Source of the DNA: Torreya grandis
Lineage: Eukaryota > Streptophyta > Pinopsida > Cupressales > Taxaceae
NCBI GenBank assembly: GCA_037957365.1
Contig: JARHVA010004906.1
Coordinates: forward strand, 207,501 to 271,500
Direction of reading: 5' to 3'
DNA length: 64,000 nucleotides
Part shown: piece by piece, positions 25,634-37,929 of the stretch
Layout: every line of letters starts with the position of its first letter
Numbering within the stretch: position 1 is the first letter of the stretch
Translations under genes and position numbers: made by a program
Notes under the pieces: generated by a model
Database searches by the model: none
What the model saw: the letters and a program-made list of their open reading frames with translations, nothing else
Told to the model about the DNA's origin: nothing

Positions 25634-27179
25634 TTGTTATATACCATTTTGATTTCAGCCTGCAAGCCAATGTGGTGAGATGTCCATTTTGAAAGAGACA
25701 TGTATATCTGTTTGTACACGTTATGATGTCATTTGACTCATGAGTTATATATATGATATTTGCTTACTTCTTATAGTCATGGTCTATTATTTGCATTGAT
25801 GTTTAATGCTTATGATGTGATGTTTATATTGATTATGGATTATTCTTATGTCATGGATACTAGACACTGATGTAAACTCACCTAGCTAGGCATGAGATGG
25901 TGTTTATTTATAGTTATGCTTATGACATGATAAATGTTAATGAGTATGTGACTTATTAATGAGATTTAGACATGTGATGGAATGGTTTATTATTTTATTT
26001 CTCATGAATTTTATGGTGTTATTATGCTTGTTATGGTTATGATTATGGTGATATGTTTACTTATGATATATGTGTATATGCTTTTTATTGATTTTTAAGA
26101 TAAAACCCATGAGATAAGTTAATTAACAACACTAGATGGGAGAATAAATAATATAATCAAGAGACAAACGTGGTAATGAAAATACCAACTAGTCATGAGA
26201 GGGTAAGAAGAGAGTAAGATTCTTCTTCTTTGACGACGACTAAAACAAAATCAAAATTAGATTGGCTTAATGAACATAAGACCTTCAAATGCTTTGTATT
26301 AACATTAGTTAGGTGGTTAAAAAGGTTCCATGCTCACATAATGTCAAGTGAACTCAAAATCCCTTGCTTATAATGTATAAAGGGGAGATGGATGAAAATG
26401 GAACCTTCATGTGAGACTCACATGACTCTTCTATAGGTGTCTGAAGAGTCAGTATAAATAAGTCTATGTCATACAAAGTGTAGACTAATCAATGTGGGAA
26501 GTCTACTTTTGAAAATCAATTATGGAATCCACCTTATTTTGTTGTGTAAGAGCTAATTGTAGCTTTCAATATTAGTTTGCTTTTGTTATTATTTTGATAA
26601 TGGGTCTTTTTCTTTGTCGTTGTATATCAAAATATAATCGATGTGATAAGCTTCTAATAAATTGTTATGCTTTTGAAAAATGCTTTACTCAACCATCCTT
26701 CAAGGGAATGGTCTAAGTTTATATTATTTATTCAAGGATTTGTGGTATCTGTCCTTCAAGGGAGTAGTCTATGAATGCTTAGGAATGGCCCATGATTTCT
26801 ATTATTTTAGATTTTTCTTTTTTGCTTGTTTGATTTTTGGTTGACATAGACTTGCTTAAGTTGGATTAAGGGTTCACCTTTAAGGATTAAAAAATAAAAG
26901 CACAATAAGGTCGATAGGGTGTAAAGAGGTTTTAGGTGAAAATGATCATTAGAATCTATAATGGGAGAGGGGGGAAAAGTAACATGAAAATCATGCCATA
27001 GGTAGGGCCATAGTACCCATTATTCAAGATTATCTATGACTGTGATGGATAATCACATGATTTAGTATTAATTAGTTGCCCCTAAAATAGGGAGATGAAT
27101 GTGGTTGAAATCAAAGGGTGAGCTTGAGTTAAAACAAAAGGTGAACTTGATATTTCCTAAAAAAATAATGGACACAAAT
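25633..27179. other. Non-coding part of element A between antisense gene and integrase
   Basis: No protein domain is found. The one structured item is a pair of inverted repeats at 26,408-26,450 followed by TATAAATA. The stretch 26,090-26,850 could be a separate small insertion, but I found no second copy or terminal repeats. Confidence 0.4.
26408..26460 (+). promoter_or_regulatory. Two adjacent inverted repeats followed by a TATA-like box
   Basis: CATGTGAG-A-CTCACATG (26,408-26,424) is a perfect 8-bp inverted repeat. GACTCTTC and GAAGAGTC (26,424-26,431 and 26,443-26,450) form a second. TATAAATA follows at 26,453-26,460. This may be a promoter of an unrecognised LTR fragment; it is unproven. 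Confidence 0.35.
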
Positions 27180-28250
27180 GCAAAGAATTGAGGGGCTCAA
27201 GTTATGGGTTTCCCTCAAGAGAAGACAACTACTAAGTTCTTGACCCATACTTGTAGGTTATGATAAGGGTCCAAGCCAATTGAAATCAAACTTTCCCCTC
27301 TTGCTTTTCTCCATATTGGTGACATGTTGATTTTCCTTTAGGATGAAGTCTTCGACATTGAATTCTCACACTTTAAGGTGTTTGTTATTTGCATGCTTGA
27401 TTTACTCTCAATAGACATGAAGATGGGTAAGATCTACTAAGTGACGTTCATCAAGGAGATCAAAATAGGCTAAGTGGTGCTAACAATAATCATCCTCATA
27501 AATGAGATCCTACAAATATATGAAAAGAGAAGGTATTTAGACTTCGAGAGACAAGACAACCTCTACTCCAAACACAATATAAAAAGTGGTAACACTCATA
27601 GGGGTTATAAGGCTAGTATGGTACACCCATAAGGCAAAGTCGATGTGTGAATGCCAATCCCAACTAGATTTATTAACCATTTTAGTTAGCATGTTATTAA
27701 GAGTTTTTTAAGAGGATTTTTCCTATCCATTTGTTTGAGGGTGATAGGGTGAGGATAACCTTAACATAATCCTAAATGCATCACAAATACCCTGGACTTG
27801 TTTGTTTTTAAAATATTTACCATTTTTGGTGATGAACTTATGAGGAACATCAAAGTGGCAGATGATGTGATGGTTGATAAAGTTGACAATCTTCTCTACT
27901 CTAGTCAAGATTAGAAAAATAGCCTCTACCCATTTGGTAAAATTTTTAGTTGTAGTGATGATAGAATAGTGTCACTATGAATAATAGGGATTAATTTCAC
28001 CAATAAGGTCTAGGCCCCATTGTGAGAAAGTCCAAAAATTAGTGGAAATGTAAAGACTATGAATAGGTGCATGTTGATATTTAACACACCTTTTTTACAT
28101 AATAACAATAGTATTGGTTAAGGGTAGTCCATTAATAGCTAAAGCAAAGGACTAACTTAGCTACAATGAGGCTACTAAGGTGTCCTCCATAGATTTCATC
28201 GTGCATTTCCTTGATATGCTTTATGATTGCATAGGCAATGGAAGAGGAGT
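27180..28250 (-). pseudogene. Element A integrase
   Basis: Integrase joins element cDNA to the chromosome. From the 5' side, a His-rich zinc-binding remnant (EMHDEIYGGHLSSL) lies near 28,200. The core follows at 27,908-27,723, with HIICHFDVPHKFITKNGKYF and LSSPYHPQTNG; the usual second catalytic Asp of SDNG is replaced (TKNG). The C-terminal region reads EVVLSLEV, LLDERHLVDLTHLH and RGKFDFNWLGP, the last being the GPF-type module. Several frame changes and stops interrupt it. No chromodomain is seen, as expected for the Tat lineage. Confidence 0.8.
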
Positions 28251-28439
28251 CCATTATACCTATATTTATAAAGAATTCCTCCCATAATGTTATAACCTAA
28301 GGTACTCTAGATAAACATTCTTTGAGCATTAAAGGAAATCTTAGAAGGAATGATGGAAAGGTGGAGATATTCTAAGGTTTGTTGATACTAAAGGTCGAGT
28401 TAGGTCTCTTCCACATTGAAAATGGTGGGAGAATCTAGT

Positions 28440-28960
28440 TTGACATAGGAAGGCTAGGTATGTTTATAGATAACAATAGATAACTTAGAGTTAGAAGATT
28501 TAAATGGGATCTTAGAGATGAGGGAAGCCATGGTATCGATGAACATATTGGTAGCTCATGCGATTGAATGGATGTGGTAGTGTTTAAATGATGTTAAGAG
28601 TTCATCAACTAGTTGTTTGTACTATTTTAAAACATCACTCTTATATGGGTAAGAGCCATTGATTTGATTGACCACAAGTTAGGAGTCCCTAAAGATGATC
28701 CTTTAAAATCCTAGGGCTAAGGTAGTTTGAAGGCCTATCACTAGGGATTTGTACTCGTCCATATTTTTGGTATATTTAAAATCAAGATTAAAGGATAAAG
28801 GAATCAGCTCACCATCAAAGGGAATAAGGATGATAACAACTCCCCCACCATGTTGATATTTTGATCCATCAAAGAACATGGTGACTTGATAGGTGAAGTC
28901 TGCTTAAGAGAGGGTTATGATGGACTCATCAGGGAACTCAAGAGGAGGAGGTTGGTTATC
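28440..28960 (-). pseudogene. Element A second (archaeal-type) RNase H
   Basis: Reads FFDGSKYQHGGGVVIILI, then PLSFNLDFKYTKNMDEYKSL, FRDS.LVVNQINGSYPYKS and YHIHSIA.ATNMFIDTMASL. This is the pattern of the additional RNase H of plant Tat elements (FDGS, EYE/DAL, GDSxLVVNQ, NxxADxLA), here with altered catalytic positions. It lies between the RT-linked RNase H and integrase, the usual Tat position. It would degrade RNA in RNA-DNA hybrids during replication. Confidence 0.75.
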
Positions 28961-29049
28961 TGTTAATGGTGCTTTGGCCAATTGGTTGGCAATGACTTAC
29001 CCCTTAATTGAATTTTGATAAATGAACTTAAGGTCAAATGCCACTAAAT

Positions 29050-30240
29050 TCATGATCCACTTGGCTATGCACTATTTTTGGTACGGCTTAGAGTGCATGT
29101 ACTTAAGTGGGTCAGTATTGGTCATGACATAGGTTTTGTGGTTAAGAATTTAGTGGTAAATTTGGTGGCCATAAATACTAAATCTAAGAAAATATTCTCG
29201 ATATGGGTATATCAAGTCTCGTAGCTACAAGCATATGAATAATATAGTAAATGGATTTATCTTTGTTTTGTTCATTCTAATGAGAAAATTTCCCCTAGGG
29301 AGTGATTAGTGGTGGAGATATAAAGGTATAAAGGTTGGTCATCTTTGGGAGGGGTGAGGATAGGTGGAGACAAAATTTAATTTTTAAGTGAATCAAAGGC
29401 CTTTTGATTGTTGGTATTTCAATTTAAAGATACATCCTTATTTAGAAGGTGGTGGAAGCATTGGCATCAGTCCCAAAGATGGGAGATAAAATGACAAATG
29501 GATTTGAGTTTCTCATGAAAACTATGGAGTTACTTGACATTGATTATAAGATAATAAAACCAAGAAGCTTTCCTAAAAAAACCCCAAAAATGCATTTCTT
29601 GGTATTAAGATGGACATGGTAATGGATGAGGTGCTCAAAGATGATCTTGATAATGGATAAATGATCCTTTCAAAGTTTGGATTTTATGATAAGGTCATCC
29701 ACATAATCCTCTACTATCTTGTGGATAAGGTCATGGAAGATATAAGTCATGGCATATTGGTAGGTTACACCAACATTCTTTAATCCAAAAGTCATGAATT
29801 TATATTAGAAGGTTCCCCATGGGGTGGTAAAGGTGGTCTTATGTTGATCTTTGAGGGCGATTAATATCTGATTGTAACCTAAGAATTCATCCATGAGAGA
29901 TAACATCTCCTAAATGAATGTAAGATCAACTAGTTGGTCAATGACCAATAGAAAAAAGTAATCTTTGGGGAAAATGAGGTTAAGGTCACAAAATTCCACA
30001 CAAATGTATAGTCCCCCTATGGCTTTGGTGATAGGCATGACATTCAAGACCCATTGAGGGTAGTCAATGGGTTGGATGAAATTGATAGATAGAAGATGAT
30101 AAAGCTATTCTTTGATGAGAAAGTCTATGCAAGGGTACACGCATCAAATTTTCTATTTGATAGGATTGACATCATAGTTGGTGACTATGTTATGGGTAGC
30201 AATGGCAAGGTCAATTCCAGGTAAGTTGCTATAAGACCAA
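29050..30240 (-). pseudogene. Element A reverse transcriptase and RNase H
   Basis: RT copies element RNA into DNA. Motifs in order on the - strand: WVLNVMPITKA (about 30,040), EMLSLMDEFLGYNQI (about 29,900), DQHKTTFTTPWGTF, then YVDDLIIKSK with the catalytic YxDD (about 29,690), KKCIFG, and an RNase H region from about 29,430 to 29,070 (KAFDSLKN, ILTPPKDDQPLYLYIS, GEIFSLE). Stops, several of them TAG at expected Gln, interrupt the frame. The order RT, RNase H, second RNase H, integrase places A in the Tat lineage. Confidence 0.85.
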
Positions 30241-31329
30241 GTAAATTCTATGTTGTGGTCTTAGAAGAAAGAGGGAAAGTCTTGAAGTTTTTCAAAATTT
30301 AGTGATTGGATAATTTTGATAATGTGAGGGTTGTTCAGAGTGCCCAAGTTGATATCTATGGTGGATTCATTCAACATAGTCAAGGTCTCAAGAGGAATGG
30401 ATTTATGGATGGAAGAATGCAGGGTACCAAGGTAGGTTAGAATGAATCATCATCCTAGCACTGAACACTATTAATGGTAGTAGAATCATCTCTTACCATT
30501 TTAGGATGGATTAAAGGGATGGTTATGATTTACCCCCTCATTTTGATAAGGCAGGTGTTTGAGGTTGATTATGTTGATAAAAAAATTTAAGTGGGATGAT
30601 ATCATCATCTTCATGCATTAGTGGAGTAGAGGTCAATTAATAAGGGGTGTCTTCCTTAATAATAGTGATGGTAGGTGGTTTGGTTTTCTTTTTAGTGGGT
30701 AGAATGAAACTAAGACCATGTTTCTCATGATGATTTTTGGTATCAATGGAGATAAACTCATGTGAGAATTACTCATATCATATAAGACCAAATCCTTTCT
30801 AAACACACCTATGGAGGTATATCTTGGCAAAACTTAGTTTGTCTAGGTAGGAGAATCTATTAGTGAATGGTTGAGTCAAAGAGGAGGTGGTAAAAGCACT
30901 GAGGGGCTTGTCAAGTCCCCCATAGATTAAATGGGATTGATAGTGTGAAGATATAAAAGGAATAATGGTTCTGACACTAGGGTCATATATGGGTTGGGTA
31001 GTAAGTTACCCATACTCATGAGGAGTAGGGAAGGCATCAAGGGGTAAAAGGTGATGTTTTCTTAGTGAAATATGTTGGAATGTGGATTCAAAGTGATCTG
31101 AGGTGGGGATCTGATCAAAGGGGATGGATGAGCTAGTTGATGCCTCATTGGTAAAAGGAGGTAAGACTTCCTCTTTCATGGTGGGGGTCTTGTCTTTAGT
31201 TAAGGAGGGTATGTTATATGGGGGTAAGAGGACGTCATTAGGTTGGTTGGTCATGTTTCATGTCAAGAAGGGACTTGGATTAGCTTGGATGGTGATGACT
31301 TGGCCTTCATGCTCAAATTTAATTCAATG
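30241..31329 (-). pseudogene. Element A linker between protease and RT
   Basis: Pol-linker region without a firm domain. The longest open piece (31,254-31,006) is Pro/Ser/Thr-rich. It resembles the poorly conserved spacer between protease and RT seen in Tat elements. No separate gene is supported. Confidence 0.45.
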
Positions 31330-31640
31330 ATGAAGGGTAGAGGGGATTCAACCAATGGAGTGGATCCAAGGTTGTCTTAGAAAAGAATTGTATTAGAATT
31401 TTCCTTCCACTACATAAAAGAGTTCAAGGAGTATGTGGGGTCCTAAATAGATATGAAGGAAAATAGTTCCTAGGGTAGTGGTCATGTATCATTGAAGGAT
31501 CGAAGGATAATTGAAGTTTTGGACATGACATTGTCTAGAAGGTTGAGTTGGTTATAGGCATGGGAGGAGATGATATTAATATTAGCTTTCCCATCAATCA
31601 TGACCTATTTGATACGAGTTTGGTTGATGTAAGTAGAAAT
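31330..31640 (-). pseudogene. Element A aspartic protease remnant
   Basis: Reads VMIDGKANINIISSHAYNQL, corresponding to the Tat protease start (IDGGAALNIIS..), then a degraded SFNxLLGRPWIH-like part (PTYSLNSFM, then STPLVESPLPF). The active-site Asp is present, but the flap/Gly positions are altered. The protease would cleave the polyprotein. It lies between gag and RT, as expected. Confidence 0.6.
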
Positions 31641-33459
31641 AAAGAGGATAGATCATTAAGATGTATAAAAGGTATTTTGAATCCTTGAAGGTAAAAAGGA
31701 TGGAAATTTGGAGAGTACCAACAAAGGTTACCAAATGTTGATGGTCTTCAAGTTGAACCTCTATCGATTACAATGCCTCGATCAATACTTAGTGATGATG
31801 AAAAGTAGTAATCAAGTCATATAAGCTCATCTTCACTGGGGTTTGGTGGAGTTGTTTGAGAACCACTCTCTTGATAGATTTAGAGGGGTTAGATTGGAAA
31901 GCACCTAAGATAGATACCTTAGGTTTGGTTGAAGGTGAAGGTGTTTGATTTTGGTTTGGTTGGGATGTGCCTATGGGATGGACACTTTGTCCTTCCCCTT
32001 ATCCTTCTATTGTGCTCTCATGACCATGTGGATAGTAAGGATAGAGGGAAAAGTTAGGGCAGGAGATGGGTTTGGTTCCTCATCACTTTGAGATGAGAGT
32101 GGGGGAGTAGGTAGGTTTTAGCTAGTGGTTTTCAACTATTGGATTGATAATGGGCCTATCGGAGCTTCTTCTAGTAATATATCATCCTCATCATAGAGCT
32201 GATGGATAATGGTTTAGAGAGCCCTATAGTTCTTCATGTCATGACCTGGTGTCTTATAATAAGAGCACACTTGGTGATCATTATACCGGATGGGTTTTAA
32301 ATCGAGAAGGTTGAATGGCTTAATAAGGGGTAAGGTCAAGCAAGAAGCTTTCAATCACCTATAGAAAATGGTAGAGTAGGATTTAGCTAAAGGTGGAGAG
32401 GGTTTAGTGGTTTTAGTCTTGGTTGGTAAGGTGAAATTCCTATTGCAAACAAGTTTGGTGGTAGGAGTTTTGGCTAAGGTAGTACATTTGGTTGATGGTT
32501 TGGGTTTTGCTAAGGTAGAGGTTGATAAAGTGAAGGTAAGAGGTTTCAAAGTAGGTAGTTTGGTCATTGATGGTTTGGTGAAAATAGGTGTGTCAAAAAA
32601 TAAGTGTGTCGGTGTAACTAGAAGCAGTGGTTACATTTTGGTTGGGACAATCAACTTCTTACTCAAAATGGAGGGATGAGGCCCCAAGATAAAGGGAAAG
32701 GTGGAAGGAGGTAAGAGTTTAACCCTTTAGCCTTTTATTAGCTTCACTTCCTTGGTTGGTTTGGTTTTGTCATTGGTTATTGGGCTTGGTGAAATAATAT
32801 CCACTTTCACAGATGGGTAATTAAGACTCTATGTAGGAAAGGTCCCAAGGTTCTTGGTTGGTTTGGTTGGAGAAAGTGATTTGGTGGTTTAGTGGTTGGT
32901 CACTTTGGATTGTTGAGGAATATTTAGGTTGGTAGATGGTTTTATCAATTTGGTTGGTGAGATAGGAGTGTGTGTATAATGGAAGGGGTGGTTTGTTCTA
33001 CAAATGATATGGTTGGAGGTTCTCGCTTGGTGATATAAGGTAGTCTTAATTACTACTAAAAGATGTCTCAATCTGTGTTAGGGTTGGAGATAAATTCTAA
33101 GTTCTACACTAACCTAGAGAATGGTTAATTAATTGATCTTGTTCCCAAGATAGTTGATTTGAAAGATAAGCCCATAGGTTGAGATAGAGGGATGGTAAAC
33201 TCATCCTTTTCCTAAATCAAAGGATTCAAGGTTTGAATGGGTGAATCTTTTATGAGAGGTACAAACATGGGGGATTCCTCTTTATGAATGATCTCTAAAA
33301 GGGTAGTAAATTATTTGGTGGCTAGGGGAGAAGGTAAAATGGGTATTTATTCAAGTATATCAGTTGAAAGAGGGGTTGATGGCTCCACTACCTCAATAAT
33401 TGGAGGAGGGGAAAGGGTTGTTTCCTAATTTTAGATCTCTAAAGGAAGAAAAGGTAACT
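31641..33459 (-). pseudogene. Element A distal gag region with a second Cys-His cluster
   Basis: At about 32,290-32,180 the - strand reads CSYYKTPGHDMKNYRAL followed by HQLYDE, a knuckle-like pattern resembling the one in the upstream gag remnant 1.5 kb away (CAFYRVVGHDVSRC). The rest is Lys/Thr/Pro-rich, low-complexity text. Either gag had two Cys-His units or a gag segment was duplicated; I cannot tell. Confidence 0.45.
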
Positions 33460-35280
33460 CCACTACCTCAATAAGTGGAGAGGGCAAATAACAAATAGGT
33501 TGGGCAGTAGGTTCTTTAGCAATGAGTGTACCAAGAACCATGTTAGTAGTATGGGCATCATGATAAAAATTGACCTTGTTGCTCTAATTTTTTGTAGGCA
33601 CATTATTAGGGAAAGGCTACCTAAAGATGTCATGGGCTTGGTTTTGAGGTGCATTGGGGTTATCCAACACAAGTTCCCCTTTGTCAATGAGAGATTGGAC
33701 AATGCTCTTGAAGGTATTACACCTACTAACATCATGCCCAACTACTCGATAGAAGGCACATATATCATTCTCATTACACCAACTAGGTGTAGGACAAGAA
33801 GAATCAAATTGTTGAGGTGGTTTGATAGGAGGAATTTTTATGATGTTGTTCTTTAATAAATTCTCCAAGATTGAAGCATAAGATTCTCCTAGTGGAGTAA
33901 ATTAATTTTTAAGGGTTCTAGTTTTAGTTTCTCATATTTTACTTTAAAGAATCAGAGGAATTTGTTTGGATAATAGATGATAGAGAAGTGGATTTTAGGA
34001 TAACTATGTATGTATTTCCCTTGCTTTTGATCCCAGTGTTAGTTTGGTTTCTTGATTTGGAGGAGGAAGCCTCATTGGTTTTGTAGGTAGAGTTATTTTT
34101 TTTCAATTTTATATTTCCTTTATTGATGTATTTGTTCTCTAATTTATGCATGATCATAAAATATTCATTGAACATTCAAAATATTTGAATGCACAATATG
34201 GAAGAGATGTGCTTCGCACATGCCCAAGAATTTTTTTTGATAAATTCAGGTTTGGGTAAGGAAAAGGAAAGTTGGTTGATTAGGCTCCTCCAATGAGCCA
34301 AAAAATTAGCAATGGATTCATCATCAAATTGCCAGATGGAGTAGAGTTTAGTGATGGAAACCTTATTAGAGATATTTATCAAAAAGTGTTCCATAAAATT
34401 TTGAGCTAGTTGGGTGAAGGAGAAGAGGGAATGCTTGGTTAAGGCACTATACTAATTAAATGTCAGTCTTGAAAAAGACATAGGAAAAGTCTAGAGGAGG
34501 GCATCATCATAGGCAATCAAATAACATGAGTGCCTAAATTCCCTAAGGTGCTATTAGGGATCTTATTTACTTTGAAACTTGGAGAACTTGGGAAACTCAC
34601 ACTGAGGATTTTATAATTAGATAGGGACAGATGGGTGAATGGGTTTGTTATAGATTTTATAATATGATAAAATGTTGTAAGCTCCAAAAATAGATGACTC
34701 TAGGGTATACATCTTGGAGTTGTGCAACTTGAATATTGTAAGGTGCATACTTTTGTGGTAGTTAGGTGACATAATGATAATTGGGTTGAGGTTGATAATC
34801 CACCCCATATTGGTATGCAAAGATTGATGGTTGAGTGGAAGATATGTAAGGGTAGGTGGATACAAGTGATCAGGTAGTAGGTATGGGTACATGCCCTTAT
34901 GGTTTAGGGATTTAACCTAGCTTTGGTACAATGGACACCTATTGGTTAGAAGCAGTGGTTAGGTTGGTGACCAAAGGAAGGGTAGTGACCTTTATACTAA
35001 CTAGGGGTAAGGTAGAAGGTATAGGCACCACAAGATTTTGAAATGGGGTAGTGGTTAATAGATTAGAGGTATCTAATGGAAGGTTGGAAATGATAGTGGT
35101 AGGTATTACTATGATAAGAGGAGTATAGGTGGCTAATGGTTGGTTTTCTCCTAAGGTGGAGGAGTTGTTGGTAGGGGTGGAAGGTATAAGGGTGTTCATA
35201 GGTTGGGCAGATTGGTTTTCCATAATAGTATCAAAGGGGTTGGTGGTGGATAGGAATCTTGGGCAGCTAATGGTTAGTGT
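33460..35280 (-). pseudogene. Element A gag (3' part, after the B insertion)
   Basis: Gag packages element RNA. Readable pieces: PRFLSTTNPFDTIMENQS (35,270-35,220) continues the frame interrupted by element B; FLINISNKVSITKLYSIWQF and SIANFLAHWRSLINQLS (34,394-34,270) resemble the gag core (E.xxxFxxRWR). The zinc knuckle CAFYRVVGHDVSRC with SIVQSLIDKGEL lies at 33,770-33,690 and matches the Tat pattern CxYHxxxGHxxxxC..LIxxG. Several stops interrupt it. Confidence 0.75.
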
Positions 35281-37673
35281 TGATGCAGTAGATTGCACCC
35301 TTGATAGGAGGTTGGGCTCTTGTCTTCCATGCATTGCAATGGAAACTCCCCTCTTGATTGTGGGTCTAGAAAAACTAAGGGGAGAGTCTCTAGATAAGGG
35401 ATAGCTCCCTTTGATATATCTCTATTGTCCTAGATTTCCTACTGCTAACAAATAAATGAAAAAGGGGGGGTTGAAAAGGGATAAGGATGCTGAAAATAGA
35501 ACCTAAACTAAATGGTCATACACCAAAAAATGATTGACCTACTTAGCTTGAGCCTACACTTTTCTCCAAGAATAAGCTGGCATATACTTCATTTGATATG
35601 GAAAACTCTTCTGTATCAGTGAGTCAGGGGTCTGTAGAGATACAGGGAGGAAGAACTACTAGAGGTGTTATAAGACACTCTATGGCAACCTATTTACATA
35701 TGCCTATACTCTGTTGTAGACACTTCTAGCAGACCTATATAAGAAGAAACTTCACAATGCACTAGACATGCTAGAATAATTCTATGAAAGCATAAAGGAA
35801 AATGATGTAACACAAAATGAAAACATAGACATATGCGTGAGTGCAAACTCAAATGGAGGCAAAAAATGCTATTTCTTGATTCAAGGTAAAATCTGACAGA
35901 GCACTACCTTACAAGCTGAGAGATCTCTTTCTCAAAATGAGAGGTTTTTTTATATATAGAGGAAGAAAGAGGCCTTTTGGCACCCTTTTACAAATGGTTC
36001 ATGTGTGTTCTGAGCATTGGGAAGAGGAAGCCACTTGATATATAATGTTGTGTCAGCTCTTATTTTAATTTTAGGCATTTAAGATATATTAAATGTCATA
36101 TGTGAATTTATGGGCTGCATCATTTGTTTGCAAACAAGATCGCTCCTTCAAGGCATTCATGCAGCTTATCTGCTCATCAATGCAAAATGAAGAAAAATGG
36201 GTCACACCGTTCACCATTTGCACCTCTTGATGACCAATTGGTAGATACTATGTCAATCACTAGAGTAACTCCTTGAGTCGACACCTTCCTTTGCCACTTG
36301 GACTATTTTGTCTATTTTTACACTTGGCTCTTTTGCCTCTTCCTGGCTTTGTCTTTTCTGGCTATTTCATCCTTTGGATGCTATCTTCTACTAATTCTTC
36401 AGCTCTTTGGACCCCCTCCTCAATGATTTATTCCTTCTGGATTTGATCCTTTGAATTCCTTCAGGTTCATGCCTTTTATTTAAAGATCAATAGCTATTTC
36501 ATTGTCGTAAAGTTGACGTTCACATGCCCATCACCATTTGGTCAATTCCTTCAGCCTTTTCTTTGATCCCTTTACAAGTATTCCCTACCCTCCACAAGAG
36601 CACTTATCCTTCAAGCTTTGGGAGACTCCCTTGAACCTTCTGATTGAATCGACTGATTAAACCAACAATTGGTTCAACGATTTAATGGTTTAACACTGTG
36701 CTCTGCTCATTCATTTGATCGCTTAAACCAACTGCTTTGAACCAATTAATTGAACCCTTTGATTGAACCAACCGATTGAACCAAGCACTTGAACCAATCA
36801 CTTGAACCAACTGCTTAAACCAATCACTTGAACCAATAATGGTTCAATGGTTCAATATTTCCAAGTTCAAAGTGATTGAACCAAGCACTTGAACTAAACC
36901 GTTAAACCAAGCCCTTGAACCAATCGCTTGAACCAATCACTTGAACCAACAATGGTTCAACATTTTAATGGTTCAATATTTCCAAGTTCAAAGTGATTAA
37001 ACCAAGTGCTTGAACCAAACCATTGAACCAATCCTTTGAAGCAAGTCGTTGAACCAAGCCGCTTGAACCAAACCTTTGAACCAAGCCACTTGAACTAAAC
37101 CTTTGAACCAAGCCTTTTAACCAAAGCATTGAACCTTGCTAATGAACCAAACCTTTGAACCAAATCATTAAACCAAACCTTTTAACCAAGCCACTTGAAC
37201 CAAACTGTTGAACCAAGCCATTAAACCAAGCCACTTGAACCAAAACTTTAAACTAAGCCTTTGAACCAAAATGTTGAACCTTGCCAATGAACCAAAACTT
37301 TGAACCAAAGCATTGAACCAAACCTTTGAACCAATCCACTTAAGCCAAAACTTTGAACTAAGCCTTTGAACCAAAGCATTGAACCTTGTCAATAAACCAA
37401 GCTGATGAACCTTGCCGATGAACCAAGCCTTTAAACCTAAGCGTTGAGCCAAACCTTTAAACCTAAGTGATGAACAAAACCTTTAAACCAAGAATGGTTC
37501 AAAGTTCAAGTTCAAAGTTATTGGAAAGCTCATGGCATTGGACCCTGACATCGAACCATTAAACTGGTTCCTCCTTTTGCCAAAAGACTTGTGCAAAAAA
37601 TCAAATTTAAAACTGGCTCAGAACAGTAAGGGAAGGAGACCAATTTTGGCTTATAGGGCCAAAATGGTTAACA
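35281..37673 (-). repeat. Element B 3' LTR
   Basis: 2,393 bp, matching 45,044-47,455 throughout. It contains a long tandem array of GAACCAA-based units (about 36,640-37,480). ORFs here (37,452-37,168 on -, 37,532-37,723 on +) are not conserved coding sequence. Confidence 0.93.
36640..37480. repeat. GAACCAA minisatellite in B 3' LTR
   Basis: Dozens of units of about 13-15 bases built on TTGAACCAA(A/G)CC. On the - strand they translate as repeated Trp-Phe-Asn/Lys-x-Leu-Val-Gln text, which is only a consequence of the array. The array is present in both LTRs with different unit order. Confidence 0.9.
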
Positions 37674-37929
37674 AATTGGTGATTCCTAGGGGGAGCATGC
37701 TTGCTATGCTTAGAAACCAGTAGCCTCAAAGTCTATTGGGCATGGAGTCAGAACACAACTTGAAAAGTTAGCAACTACCTTGAGATATCCAAGAATCAAT
37801 CACGAAGTTCTTACCCCAAAAGGAAATGAAACACACACAAGATTAAGAAATAACTACTAACATGTGAAAAAAAACTTAGGGAAAATAGGGAAAAACAAGG
37901 AAAATATATACATGATGGGAGGAGGGCTC
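37674..37929. other. Element B 3' untranslated region
   Basis: Short stretch between the integrase end and the 3' LTR. No antisense gene is present here, unlike element A, and I see no clear polypurine tract directly before the LTR. Confidence 0.5.

Noticed and set aside
25465..25719. 84-codon ORF with a long Thr-His repeat (- strand)
   Set aside because: It is the translation of the (TG)n microsatellite at 25,546-25,632.
35129..35404. 91-codon ORF on the + strand across the A/B junction
   Set aside because: Spans the boundary between element A gag and the element B LTR, so it cannot be a native gene.
37168..37452. Trp/Phe/Gln-rich repetitive ORF (- strand), with similar ORFs at 46,744-47,095
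   Set aside because: Translation of the GAACCAA minisatellite in the LTRs of element B; not conserved between the two LTRs.
36640..37480. Possible CRISPR-like array of short repeats
   Set aside because: Units are contiguous, without regular unique spacers, and lie inside a plant LTR; it is a minisatellite.
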